Source of the DNA: Thelonectria olida
Lineage: Eukaryota > Ascomycota > Sordariomycetes > Hypocreales > Nectriaceae
DNA length: 64,000 nt
Assembly (NCBI GenBank): GCA_020736575.1
Contig: JAGPYM010000014.1
Location: forward strand, 969,459-1,033,458
Direction: 5' to 3'
Shown here: positions 1 to 12,010 of the stretch, in pieces
Layout of the letters: every line of letters begins with the position of its first letter
Numbering within the stretch: position 1 is the first letter of the stretch
Made by a program: the position numbers and the translations under genes
Notes under the pieces: model-generated
Told to the model about the DNA's origin: nothing
Database searches by the model: none
What the model saw: the letters and a program-made list of their open reading frames with translations, nothing else

Positions 1-603
1 CTTATACCGCCCACATCTAAGTTAGGTTTCTGGCCAGGATCCATGGTTTGGTGTGTGAAAACCTTCCGCAGGACATGGATGGCAACAAGAGCCTCAGTCC
101 CACCAACCATTTGAAAATGACGTGTTATTTTAACCCCAGATCGACCACGCTCAGAAGAACCGAGACAAAAGCAATTGGCCTAATCAAACTGCTCCGAGCC
201 CACGAAAGCTACTGCATGCCGTCACCGTATGCCTGTGCTGTTGGCTGCACGTCGCTCGAAGCTCTCCACAGTCTAAGGCTGAGAAACATGCAACTAAACC
301 GGGAAAGATCGCTGGATGGCCTGTCCGCGGTGGAATGATTCAAGTGAAGGATTCGGCTGTTTGTTTATGTCCCTAGTAGTCCGATGCCCCGGTCTAGGTT
401 GTGCAGGGGTGCGCAGGGTAGCACGAGGCTAAATTGATGTATGTTGGCCGTTAGTATTTCGCTCGGGTGTGGAGTTTTCCATATCAAGTCCCCAGTGTAA
501 CAACACCAGGGAATAATGCACATTGCTCAGACGTCATGTGGTGCCTGTCTCTTCGCTGCCCCGAAACATTGCATTTAAGCCAGGGACAAACGCTGCGATT
601 GTC
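1..603. other. Intergenic DNA upstream of the M3 peptidase
   Basis: I see no supportable gene. The longest open frame (about 48-338) has no ATG at its apparent start, no recognisable motif and low-complexity residue use, so I treat it as chance. The right end is presumably the promoter and 5' leader of the plus-strand peptidase gene; its frame is open from about 523 but without an ATG until 604. Confidence 0.5.
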
Positions 604-2945
604 ATGCATCGAGTCTTTCGGAAACACAGGCGACTGCTCCTTCCGAAACCTCGCATCGTCGCCAACATACCAGCCACAGCCGCCACCAGCCTCGTCCACC
701 TCTCTCGACAACGCTTTGACTCCTTGTCCTCATCCTCGTCCCTTCAACTTCGCACCGTCATGACCTCCCCAGTCAACCACCCGCCGCAATCGCCCCCCTC
801 CTTCTCCATAGCCCCCTCCACCCTCCTCGCAGACACTGAAACCATCATCAACGCCACCAAATCCCTCGAGGACGCCCTCGCATCCTCTCTCACTCCCTCC
901 ACCGCCTCCTTCACCACCCTCGTTAAGCCGCTCCTCCGCGATGATCACCTCTCTTCCCAGAAACTCCTCATCTTTCGCATCTTCTCGTCCGTTGCTCCGT
1001 CAAAGGACCTCCGCGATGCTTCGAGAGAGGCCGAACAGCTTCTCGCCAAAGCACACGCTGAGTCGCTCATGCGCACCGACATAGCTGCGCTCGTAGCTGC
1101 CGCCTACCAAAAACACCAGAATGAGGACAACCAACTCGACAGTGAAGAGGCCTACGCTCTCTTCAAGCTCCATCGTGCATATCAAAATGCCGGTGCTGGC
1201 ATAAGCAACCCCCTCGTCCGTCAAGACTACGTCGCAAAAGTCGCTCAGCGCAACGAAATCCTCGTCGCAGCCCGCAAGCAAATCAGCGAGGCCGACGATG
1301 GCGTCTTCTTCTCTCGTGGCCAGCTCGCCGGCGTTCCCTCCACCGTCCTCGACTCCCTGAAGTCTCGTGACGAGGACGACTTTCTTAAAGTCACCTTTAA
1401 GCGTGGCCATCTCTTCCCTGTCATGAAGCACGCTCTCAGCGCGCGTACGAGGAAGACGCTGCACTATGCGCGTGAGAGGCGCTTCCCAGAGAACGTCACC
1501 CGTCTCGAAGAAGCGGTGCGCTTACGCCATGAAATCGCGCAGATCTTGGGTTTTGAGAATCACGCTGCGTTGAAAATGGAGGACAAAATGGCGCCGAGTG
1601 TCGAGGCCGTCATCGCCCGACTTACAAAGCTAAAGACGGAACTCAAGCCTCTCGCCACGCAGGAGATTGAAGCTCTCTACGCACTGAAGAAGGCATATCT
1701 ACAGGACCACGCGACAGGCGCGGATGAAGAAGATGACGTAGACGCTAGCAGGTTGAACCCCTGGGACTGGAGTTTCTTCGCACGCATCCAAGACCTGCAG
1801 AAGCACGCCGTCGACTCACTCCTGATATCCGAGTACTTTGAAGTCCAGCACTCGCTCAAGGGCATGTTGCTTATTTTTGAGGAACTGTTCGGCATGCGTT
1901 TTGTTCGCGTTGACGATGCGTCAACGTGGCACGACGACGTTGCAGTCTACGCAGCGTGGGACGCCGAGGATCAAGGGGGCTCGTTCCTGGGATACTTGTA
2001 TCTCGACGTGTACGCGAGAGAGGGGAAATACGCTGGAGCTCACTGTTCCGCCATCCAACCCGGCTTCACTCAAGACGACAACACCCGTCATTTCCCCTCG
2101 TCCTCGCTCATATGCAGCTTCATTCACACGCCCTCCAAGCCAACCCTCCTCCAACACTCGGAGCTCAAGACCATGTTCCACGAGCTCGGCCACGCCATCC
2201 ACAAGCTCGTCACCCGCACTGCATACAGCCACGGCACGGCCCGAGACTTTGTCGAGATCCCCAGCATTCTCCTGGAGAACTGGATCTGGGTCCCTGCGGT
2301 GCTCCGCCGTTTGGGGAAACACTACAGCCACCTTAGCGACTCCTTCAAAGAGCATTACCAGAATCAAGCAGGGCATGCAACCGAGGTAGAGGAGAAGCTT
2401 CCGGGACACTTGGCCGAGGCCCTGGCGAGGACCAAGCACGTCGGCGCGGCGCACGCGATGCTACATCAAGTCTTCCTGGCCCTATTCGATCTCAACATCC
2501 ACAGTGCCGAGGGCGGAAAAGTCGACACGACGACGCTGTGGAACAAGATGAAGACGGATGTCGTCGGGTTGCCTGCGACAGATGGCTTCGGCCAAGCGTC
2601 GTTTGCTCATCCTTTCCGAGCGTACGACGCCGCCTATTTTACATACGCCTTGTAAGCCGCCCCCACTCCAAACCATCATCTTACGACAGGAGAGTTCTCA
2701 GAAGCGGAATACTAACCATGAGTAGGTCGAAAGTCTACGCAACAGACCTCTGGGTAAGTCACTTCAAAGCCGATCCCATGCAGCGACAAGTCGGTCTACG
2801 CTATAGACAATGTGTCCTACAGCCCGGCGGAGGACAGCCCGAGGGACAGAGTTTGAAAAACTTCCTTGGCCGTGAACCCAACGACGAGGCCTACTATTCC
2901 GAAGTCTCCGTCTCGCCACCGGCTGGTAAAGAGACGCACATCTGA
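604..2945 (+). CDS. M3 family metallopeptidase (thimet oligopeptidase / saccharolysin, MepB-like)
   Basis: Zinc oligopeptidase that degrades short peptides, including those released by the proteasome or in mitochondria. The zinc motif HELGH lies at residues 474-478 counted from the ATG at 760, and the third ligand is Glu499 in DFVEIPS. The frame at 2655 ends in a false stop: an intron at 2652-2725 (GTAAGC donor, CTAAC branch site, TAG acceptor) restores the family C-terminus, with YATDLW, then PGGGQPEG and NFLGREPN before the stop at 2945. Two starts are possible. ATG 760 gives 703 residues, close to yeast Prd1 (about 712), and begins like cytosolic MepB. ATG 604 adds 52 Arg/Ser-rich residues resembling a mitochondrial presequence. 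I give the longer form. The gene converges on the Csc1-like gene 163 bases away. The family is certain; the start is not. Confidence 0.92.
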
Positions 2946-3108
2946 CGTAACGAAGGCCATGGATCATGAACAATGGTGAATGAATGATAAATCAAGGCGC
3001 CAAAAGGCGGTAATGTCGTTTCCATACGTAACGCTCATGCAAAAGAGGGTATCATGACTCTTATATCCAATCGCTCGCTTCCACCAGCCTCTCGCTCCTT
3101 TATTCCAA

Positions 3109-6100
3109 TTAATGCACCAGCCTCTGTCTCGGAAACGGTGCCGTTTCCACGTCCACAATGATTAACCCCTTCTCATCTATTGACGCCCCGTGGTCCGAAA
3201 TGGGCGTCATCTTCTTCGTATGCGCCACCTCTTGTCGACTCACCCTCGCATCGTCCCTGGGAATCCACAACGTCGGCTTCGGCAGACAGACCTCGGGAGG
3301 CCAGTAATTCGATAGCGGGTGGTCATGGGCGTCTTCTACTTCCGCGAGGTCGCTGTCAGGTATCATCTTGCGCAGTGCGATAAAGTCTTCGTAAATCTCC
3401 GGGTGCATCCATCGCTTCAGAAAACCAGGCGGCTCGTCGGAATCTTCGTCACCTCCAGCCAGGCCCAGCTTCGTCAATACCTGCATGAGGCCTGACTGTT
3501 CCACTTGGGCTTCAATCTTGGATTTTGTTGCAGCTTTGAGGAAGTCTTTGAGGGCTGATCCCATGCCACTCGCGCCTTCAACAGCTCTCGTGCTCGGGTT
3601 AGGCCCATGGTCCACTTCGTCCTCATCTTCGTGCGAACTCAGCCCTTCCTCTCCATACACCTGCTCCGTGTCATAGTAGTCTGCAGCACCTCCCGCGTTT
3701 CCATCCTCAGCCGCCGCCGCTTTCCTTGCCTCGGCTGCCATCTTCTCCTCCTCCTGCAGTTGTTCTTCCAAAGTCAAAGTCTGTGGAAGGTTCTGCAGCA
3801 AAGGAGCAATTGCTTCGCTCAAGGAAAAGTGGACGAGACCGGTGAATACGAAGAAGATGAGCATCAGGAGCATAGGTCCAAATGCAAACTTTAACGCAAA
3901 CAATCCAACCATGCAGATCTCCGCCATGTACAGTCCAACAATGATGTGAAGCAAGGCCTGTGGGTAGAATAAACCCTTGCTATCCAGCTCGGAATCGAAG
4001 ACGAAGAGGATGTTGTATCGGTAGATGATGCGTACAAAAGCCATACCAAGGCAGGCAAACAGGAGCACAAAAGGGGCGATACAGGTATAACTAAGAGCTG
4101 CAACGAGGTTAGCTTCCAGAACAGTCACTAGGAAATGATTCACGTACCAATGACGGCCATGTTAGAGAAGATGGGAAACACGCCGCCCCAGCGGGGAGGC
4201 CGCAAGTTGTACCAAACATTGAATCGAGACCTCGGAATCTGGTGGATTTTGGAAAAGATGAACTGTCGGAGTAGATCAAATACGTGCAAGAGGCTCGTTG
4301 CGCCAACCGCCAAACACTGTACAAGGATATATGACAGGTAAAAGTTGGACGCCTTTGGGAGATTCTGTGCGAGGAGATCCTTCGCCGACACTGGGTTTTT
4401 TAGAATATCCATGAGGGCTGCTGATGCGGCGGATGTCAAAGTGGTGATCAAAAAGACTTGAACGACCTGGAAGGCAAAGTAGGCGTTTTGCACAAAGAGC
4501 TCAACCAAGACCAACGACGGGATTCCAGCTTGAACGGCACAAACTCGAAGCATAGACGGCACAAGTGACATCCAGAAGGACAAGGCCATAGCCGGAACGA
4601 AACCCTGCAGAAAGCCAAGAATCGGCTTCGGTAACGACGTGATCCACTTGAGGAAGAAAATGTTCTTGGCCAAGAAGGAAATGTTGGAGACGATGCCAAT
4701 GAACGCTGAAGGAACAGACCAGAAGATGATGGCAGCCGTGACAAGACCCATGATGGCGAATCGGCGAATGATACGTTCCCACCACCTCATTCTCAAAGCG
4801 CTCCAAACAATCTCGTCAGGTCGGATACCGAGAATACGTGGAGCAAGTTGAAGTGGGCGGTGATGGGCAACAACCTGATGGGCAGCTTGCGCGCTTTCCT
4901 GCGTGTCGAATTCGACAAAAGCAGCCGGCAAAGCGGCACCATCGCCTCTGCGAATTTGTCGACGGATCTTGAAAATTTCCAGGTTCAGCTCCTTCAGCCT
5001 TGACCGACACCATCGAATCGTATCCACGCGACGAAAGTAGTTGCCTAAGGGTCGGTGATGGGGTCGAGCGGTGACGGGGATCCATTGAGCAGCAACAGAC
5101 CCTCGGACGTCGGGGAGATCGGGATTGAGGCCGTAGGGATGGACGTATTCTGGGTCTTCCCTCTTTTCGTGCAAGAGTTGTGTCGTGTCCTGCGTATGTG
5201 AAAGCTCCGTCACGCTCGACCTGAATCCTTCGCCGCCAAGAACCTCCTCAACACGGCGAGCAAGTTCCGTTTCGTCGACACGTCGCTCTTGCGAGAGGCT
5301 GTTCCGATCACCATCGGGGGCAGTTCTAAAGGAAGCTGGAGAGGGGGGCTCGGGCACGGACGTCGACGACACAGAGGCGGGCGTCGTTTGTGGTTGGGCC
5401 TTTCTAAGCATCTTGTTACGCGCAATATTAGCTTTTCTTATCAGCTCAATCTCGGCCTTTTCAAGACGCATTGCCGTCTGTTCTCGTTCCTTCACAAGCT
5501 TCTCCAGGATTTTTGTCGTCCTGGGGATCCAAACACGCTTGACAGAGTCGCCATAGAGTTTGCGCAGGCGGGCTTCGTCGAGATACTGTTTAGGGACGCA
5601 GCTAAGGAGTACCGTCCTTGAGGAGATGCGGGTTGCGTAGTGAGGAGAAGAGAGGTACGCTTGGCGGATATTGATGTAGTATATGCATTCTCGAGCGATC
5701 ATAAAGAGCACAAACCCTAGTAAGTGTCAGTACTGGCTCGACAATAGCTGCACGGGGAGGACGTACCAAAGTAAGTCCAAGACACAGCAACGTGAGCAAA
5801 CATGCGTTTGGACTCTTTGACGTTTCCAATAGTCAATGCATCGAGTTGCTTGTTGCCGTTGCCACCAGTGAAGTGGACAGGAAACAGGATGGGCCAAGAG
5901 ATGCACATGCCGACGAAGAAGATGTTACGGAGAACTTTCAGGTAGCGCAAGAAGAAGAAGCCGTCTATGGAGCCATGGTTGAGGACAAAAGTGTCTGGGG
6001 TTTGGAAGAATGGCTTGATCCAGTTGAACAAGCCTGAGGGTAAGGCTGGGCTTGGTAGACTATGCGAAACGGTCAAAGTGAGTCCTTGATTAAGGGCTGA

Positions 6101-6480
6101 TAGCACTTGAGGGCAGGCAAGTGAGGTGACTTACTGGGGAGCGCGAAGACTAGGCATAGATCTCGGAGCATAGACGCGGCCAACTCTTGGACGCAGCCAG
6201 ATAAAGAGCAGGATGCATACTGCGGCATAGATGACAACGGGGATAAAGGTTGCGCCTAATGATGCGCCGGAGGAAGATTTGCTGCCAGAGGAAGTGCTGA
6301 GGGTGCCTCCCGAGGAGCCATTCCTCCCTGATCCAACACGAGGATCATCTGCGTCGACATTCTAGGGGAAGCATGTTAGAGGGCGGTTTGAGTGAGATGC
6401 GACATGGGCCCAATGGGCGAGGGGGGAGAGAAACGCACGAGGTCGAGCCTCGCGAAGAGGGTCTTGATGGTGTCGGTCAT
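3109..6480 (-). CDS. Csc1/OSCA-type calcium-permeable stress-gated cation channel (Phm7/DUF221 family)
   Basis: Multi-pass membrane channel of the TMEM63/OSCA/Csc1 family, opened by osmotic or mechanical stress. Five exons join in frame: 6480-6439, 6361-6135, 6059-5767, 5716-4148 and 4097-3109, with introns of 50-77 bases, giving 1039 residues. The order is typical: a first membrane helix (about residues 40-62), the loop with YAPRS and then PALPSGLFNW, further helices, a long cytosolic domain with an RNA-recognition-like fold (including FVEFDTQESA), the 7-helix core (with FNVWYNLRPPRWGGVFP), an acidic loop, and the C-terminal Phm7_ext domain (MHPEIYEDFIALRKMIPDSD). The first exon encodes only 14 residues, so the start depends on the intron at 6362-6438. 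Fungal members are usually 850-1250 residues. The family is certain; the exact ion selectivity is not shown by the sequence. Confidence 0.93.
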
Positions 6481-8512
6481 TCCAGGGCTGCTGACGAGAA
6501 GATTGCAGTCGAGATAGTCGAGTGGTGGAGGTATCGGGTCAAATTCAAGCGAGAGTCAGTCCAGTCGCAGGAGTCGTGGGCGGCATTGTCAAAGTCACGT
6601 CTCGAGTGGAGGTGGAAGCAGCGAGAGGGGGGTCGGCATCTGAGAGGGCACACACGACTAAATGCAGATATTCATGAGGAGAAAGGATGAGGCGACGGTT
6701 GGTCTGAGTGAGGCTGGATTGACGGTGGTGATAATGATGGATGGAGGTGAAAAAGGTGCCGAGGTGCCTGCCTGCTCGACAATAAGTGGGAAGCACCACC
6801 AATAACGACGGGTGGAGGCTCCGAGCGTTGAGGAAGGAAGGCGGGACACTGACTGGGACAGGCTGACCTTCCTTCCCTTTCCCACGTTTCCAGCCTCGAT
6901 TCTTGAACGGGACTAGTCCGATTTAGTGCCGGGTGCCCCTGTAACGTGTTTGGCGGCTCCCTTGTCCCCTTTTTTTCTTAGTCGCTTTTGCTTGCGGGCG
7001 GGGGAGTGAGACAAGACAGCGCACACAATCTGACTCTCTCGCATCCGGAGGAACAAAGCAAAGTAAAACCTGGGAGCGAGTTGATCGGCCAATTTCCCGA
7101 TTCTAGCCTACCGGTCCGTCCGATCTCTGGGGCAGTTGTCTCAGCAATCACCAATTCCCTACCAGTTGCTCTTTGTTGCGGTTTTAATGGGCACGGCACG
7201 GGAAGAGAAATATTGGTTTGGGTGGGGTCTGGGGAGCAACAGACACGACCAAAGATCCAAAATGCACGGCAACGATTTGTCCCCAGGGTCCAAGCGGACG
7301 CAAAGGTTAACTGATCTGATCCCTGCGACGGTGGCGGTTGATCAAGTGAGACAGGCATGAGCTGTGCTTTCCATGTGATGTATCATTCTTCCAGAGGGCG
7401 ACCGCTTTTTCTCACCGCTGGACGAACAGGGTGATGCGTTTCTATCCGCGCATAATTATGCCAAATGCCTCACAATGACAGCATCATCACTCAATCTCGC
7501 TCCCTCCGTCGTCTTGATCATCGCAATCAGCCACAGAGAATCTGGACCCCATTCCCAAATGATGCATCCAACGCCCATCGCCCAATCACCTGCTCGACAA
7601 GCCACCTTCCAATACCTTACCCTGGCTAGCCGCAAACGATGCCACTCAACCCCCGGGCCCCCCCTGAAGGGTCCAGGGTTCCCAATCCTACGGGCTGAAA
7701 ATCGATCATGTTCATCACCATGGCGACATTGGGATGGCAATGTGATTGATCAAAAAGAAAGCTGAGTGCTGCAGCCGAAGACAACGACGGACATGATGGA
7801 TGAAAATCTCGACAGCTGAACTGAAGCTGAACGACGTCCATCCACTTGCAATGCAACGCACTGCTTGGCAGACGAGTAGAATGCTGCGTTCAGGGAGGGC
7901 GGACAAGCCACATCGGTCGACTCAGCCTGAAGCCACAGACGGCGTTTCCGAAGTCCACCATACGACATTGGCGATATCCGACCATTACCAGTGCAAGAAT
8001 CAAGATGAGGTTCATTACCAAGTTAAACCTCACAACCTTGTTTCGGCTTCACTTCTCTGTTGGTTGCTTAGTCGCCTCCCGACAGTCTGGTCCATCGCGT
8101 GTCACGTAGATACCCTAAACCCAACTCCCACAAACCATGGCCCATGCTTCACAGCCCCTCTTGGATGCCTCTCAACCTCTCCATCAGCTATCATCATCAT
8201 TCATCGCGGACATTGCCACAAGCTCAAGCTCAAGGCCACGCAATATCGCCACCTCCAAGAATGGACCAAAGTCTCCTTTTGGTCTCCCCTTTCAGCTGTC
8301 ATTGTCTTCGCTTCGTGCCGGTCGCGCCAGACTGTCTCAGACCCTGACCCATCGTGCCATTCACCAAAATTCTAGTCTTATTAACCTCCCCCAGATGTCG
8401 GAGTATTCTTCCTAGTTTGTGAATCGAGTGGCGACCGCGGGTGTTATTACAAATCTATCCTACACTGTCGAGAAGCCAAGCTTTCGTCCCGTCATCGTCC
8501 ATTCGTACAATC
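6481..8512. other. Gene-poor intergenic region
   Basis: Several short open frames overlap on both strands here, none with a motif, signal peptide or coherent splice partner. The least unlikely is a plus-strand 92-codon frame at 8137-8415, whose ATG has a good context, but its Ser/His-rich translation matches nothing I recognise. The left part must contain the promoter of the minus-strand Csc1-like gene. Confidence 0.4.
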
Positions 8513-9359
8513 CTACCGCATACAGTTCTCCGCCGCAGCTTCAAGCAGCAACACGGCATATTGCCGATGCAACCACCCACCAACACCTCCAAACGGATCA
8601 GGCTTCTCCGGCGCATCCTTCAATCCGTTGAATGTGATTGCCTTCATGCGAAATTCGACGACATGCTTCTCCTCGTTTACTTCCGCTCGGAGCTCGCACA
8701 GCGTGTCCATGGCAAGGGGCGAGGGCGGAGTTTGCCGCGGCGAGAAGCATGCCCGGAAGACGATGGACTGAGGCCTCTTTTCGAGAATGTGGAAGTGATG
8801 CGTCATGAATGTTCCTGTTTGGTTTCTTCTCTCAGATACCGTAAGTGTTTGAAGAGGGTAAGCAATACTCACCTGGCTCATACGTGCTCCCGAGCAAGTC
8901 GTCCTTGGTCCACAGATCCTCCTTGTTGCCCTCGTCTTTGAACAGCGTCATGATCCTCCGCTGAATGCCAAACCCTTTCCTCGCAAAAGTTCAAATCAGC
9001 CTTTCGCCTCTCGCCATCATCATCAACTCCTTTCACATACCATATCTCCCCCACATTCCCGCGCAAAACGCTTCCACCAACCGACTCCCTCCCTCCCTCG
9101 CATCCTCCAACAGCTCCGGCCTGATCTCGCCAACCGCCACCCTCCGCACACACATGTCATGAGACTCGGGTTTGTTCCACGGATTAATCTTGCTTAGAAT
9201 TGGATGACTGAAGAGAGCATCCGTCTCGGGCTCAAACTCTTCAAAAGAACATTTCCGCGTCCAGAACCAGAACCCCGTAGCGCCAGTCACCGACACGCCC
9301 ACAGTCGCTTTCGCCAGTGTGAGAAGCCGACGTCTAATGGCGGAAGAATTGCGAGCCAT
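8513..9359 (-). CDS. Conserved fungal protein of unknown function, one membrane segment
   Basis: Three exons (9359-9041, 8974-8873, 8814-8513), each junction GT-AG and in frame, give 240 residues. Residues 12-34 form a single hydrophobic segment after an Arg-rich start (MARNSSAIRRR), which would suit a mitochondrial or ER signal anchor. The soluble part has the blocks HPILSKINPWNKPESHD, CVRRVAVGEIRPELL, FCAGMWGRYGFGIQRR, LWTKDDLLGSTYEPGTFMTH and GWLHRQYAVLLLEAA. I recall this block order from widespread uncharacterised ascomycete proteins, but cannot assign a domain name or function. No catalytic motif is obvious. The start is the first ATG of an open frame that continues upstream to about 9494. 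The splice model is well supported because the joins fall inside conserved-looking blocks. Confidence 0.8.
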
Positions 9360-10025
9360 CGTAGCTGGGCCGACACACTCTCTTTGGCAAGTGCACAAGA
9401 ATGACCTTGGAATATATCGTCGGGGCTTTTGGAAGATGCGCAATTGAGCTTGGCTTGTGCTGTCCTTTGTAAATATATTCTGAAGTCGAGGCATATGCTT
9501 GACCCACCTCGGCCTTCGCGTTTCCGATCAAAGGCGAACCTCCATCACAACGTAGCAACGCTTGACTAATGAGTTCATGCGAGGATCCACGAGATAGATG
9601 AGTCAATTAGTTTTGACACATGTATCTACTTTATCATGTGTCCGTTGTCGAGTTTGATGATTGCAGGGGGGACACAAAGTGGTAATACTCGTGAAGTGGG
9701 CAGGCAGTATGGATCAAGTTTTCTGATTCTGCAGCTCAAGACCCCCGAGGATGACCACAAGCAAAACAAATATGATTAATACAACAATACAGTATAAAAT
9801 AAACACCCATTTGAACACTGACCACATAGGCGCTTGATACCTCGGGGCGGAGTGCTCGCTACACATTTGATAGATAAGTTGTATGAAGTCAAGGCAATAG
9901 GGTAGACACAATCACATGAATCCAGTTTCAATCTCGCTATGTAACCTCGCTGTGTATTGCAAAGACTATAACGCTACCTATACGTCGTATCCGTTCTTGC
10001 AGAGGACAATCCGATTTTCTTGGAC
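9360..10025. other. Intergenic region between the orphan gene and the RBR ligase
   Basis: No gene is supportable. One minus-strand micro-frame with an ATG (9827-9714, 37 codons) encodes an almost continuous hydrophobic stretch (VFILYCIVVLIIFVLLVVIL) and could be a single-pass membrane micropeptide, but composition alone is weak evidence. The rest is modestly AT-rich and holds the 3' flank of the RBR gene. Confidence 0.3.
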
Positions 10026-11381
10026 CTAGTCCAACTGATCGAGCTCCGTGTTTCTTGCCTTTTCCTCTTGGAGATGCCCCGAGCCCCGTGATCGGTTGCG
10101 TTCTGACCCTGCGTCCTCGACCTCTTCTATCTGTTGATGGGTGCTTCCTGGTTCCGCGTTTTCGGCCGCCTGCGTCTGTTGGCTGTCTCGAATACTGTTC
10201 AGTGCCTCGATGCCCGGCGTGCGTGCCCGAAGAGAGAGGGTTGAAGGGTGCACAGCAGCGCCAAGACTCAAGACGCCCACGCCCTCGTCTTCATCATCGA
10301 GCATCGCTTCATCTAAAGGGGGCAGCAGAGGCAAGGCTGGTATATTGGGACTTATAACGCAATTGCATGTACCCATCCTTGCTCCGCAATGATAACAAAA
10401 GTCGGCACCGCAGATGCATGCTGAAACAACCATTAATTAGCCTTGGTGCTCTTCACAACGGAGATTGGACTCACTCATGTGAGCGCAGCCAGTGGCACGC
10501 TCAATATACCTCCCACACTCCCTGCACTTTTGCCAATTATTCTTTTCAGCGGCATGAATGAACGATTCTGGAAGCGCGTTTTTGGGACACTCGTTGGCGT
10601 GGGAGAGGCCCTTGCACCGAGGGCAAGTTAAGGTTGAGCATTGGGGGCAACGGGCAACACCTTGAGATACATTCGCTGGGGGAATAAAGGCCGAACAAGG
10701 TTGCTTGCAACAGTATATGCGGTCCCGGGCCGGAGTTTCCTACTCGGCTCTCTTCTCGAAAAATGTATGCACAAGCTCGTTCGGTAGATGGTCACTGACC
10801 ACTTCGATCGGAAATTGTTCAAAGCAGTACGGGCACTCTGGCGGGAACAGGACCTCCAGCATGACACTGCGTTGGAATATATTCAGCAGGCATTCCCAAC
10901 AAATCAATGCCCTGCACTGATGTGTTGCGCAAAGAAACATGTCATGCTCTTCGAAGTCTCTGCAACAAATCCAACATTCCCCCGTCGGTTGTGGAAAGGT
11001 GTGGAAAGGATACCGCCTGAGCACAGGGCTCGTTGCCATGAATGGGGGTGAATCCTGATTATCCCGATGCTCCTGGTAGGAGCCCCCCGACTGATCCAAA
11101 GCCGGGAATTGAGGTCTTGATGCTAGATGATCCGGGTTCTCTGTTATCAGAGGTCGGCCTCCAGTTATCTGAACACGCGTGTGGGTTTGCGAAAGGCTTT
11201 GAAGTCGTTGTCCTAAACGATCCAGCTCCGCCAGGGCTGCTAATGCTATGGGGGGCTCATTTCCATTCGTCAAATTCATCGTCAAGATTTCTCGCTGGAT
11301 GTCCATCGCTTGCATTACTGCTTCTCGAGTGTCGAGAGCCGGCGGCTCTGGAGGGGAGTCCATGGTGGGTGATGTGGCCAT
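10026..11381 (-). CDS. RBR-type E3 ubiquitin ligase, reading frame broken by an in-frame amber codon
   Basis: RING-between-RING ligases pass ubiquitin through a cysteine in the second RING. From ATG 11381 the frame runs through an atypical first RING (CWICCRDF to CPYC), a TAG at 10742-10740 (codon 214), then the in-between-RING zinc region (IYCCKQPCSAFIPP, RCPQCSTLTCPRC) and RING2 (CRECGRYIERATGCAHMTC, then GADFCYHCG). The last Cys of CAHMTC would be the catalytic one. An intron at 10421-10474 splits that motif. The TAG replaces a position that I recall is usually Tyr in the family (E-Y-E-T-P), so one base change explains it. A GTCAGT...GAGTAG pair would remove exactly 60 bases including the stop, but it would also delete the conserved linker helix. 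Without the stop the protein would have 433 residues. An earlier ATG at 11513 adds 44 low-complexity residues. Family sure, activity doubtful. Confidence 0.7.
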
Positions 11382-12010
11382 AGAACTCGGGGGTAGTGAT
11401 ATCGGGAAAGATGCGGTTGAAGAGATGAAGTCGAGGAGATGGAGTTGATGAGATGGAGCTGAAGAGATGAAGTTGAAGTGAGGAAGTCGGGGAGATGGAA
11501 ATTGTTGCGGCATCTAATGTGACAGAAGGGACGAAACGGAAGGCGAGACGCGTTTCTGCTGCTTCCAACTAACAAGCGGAATTGGAAGTCATTCGGGTAG
11601 AAGCGATCGGTGTTGCGCAGAGGAGGAGACAAATTAAGCAAGCTCGTCTCTGGTGACAATTACCGACCCAAGTACCCAGGTGCATGCGTAAAGAGAAAAG
11701 TCATGCTTTCAATCTAATCCTGACCTCATTGACCATCTATGGACCAACCTAACATAAAGAAAATCCCATCACTCGCGTTTCTGCAGTTCAATTGTCTTCC
11801 TCTAGCCATACCAAGGACACCTGGACATTCCACCTTGCTCAGTTTCACCTCCCATCTACCTCTCCATCAAAGATCATACCGTACCTATGATGAAGCTTGT
11901 CGGCACTTCTTCACTTTTCCTTGCCTTCTGCATTTCTAGAGCCCTCAATGTGGTTATCCCGCTGCTGATTGCCAATGCTATTGACTCCACGGCTCTTGAC
12001 GCCCATTCCT

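Noticed and set aside
7800..8375. 191-codon plus-strand open frame
   Set aside because: Random-looking residues, several overlapping frames on both strands, no motif or splice partner.
10740..10799. A 60-base in-frame intron that would remove the amber codon in the RBR gene
   Set aside because: It has GT and AG ends, but it would delete conserved linker residues (HLPNELVHTFFEKRAE) and has no clear branch site; kept only as an alternative.
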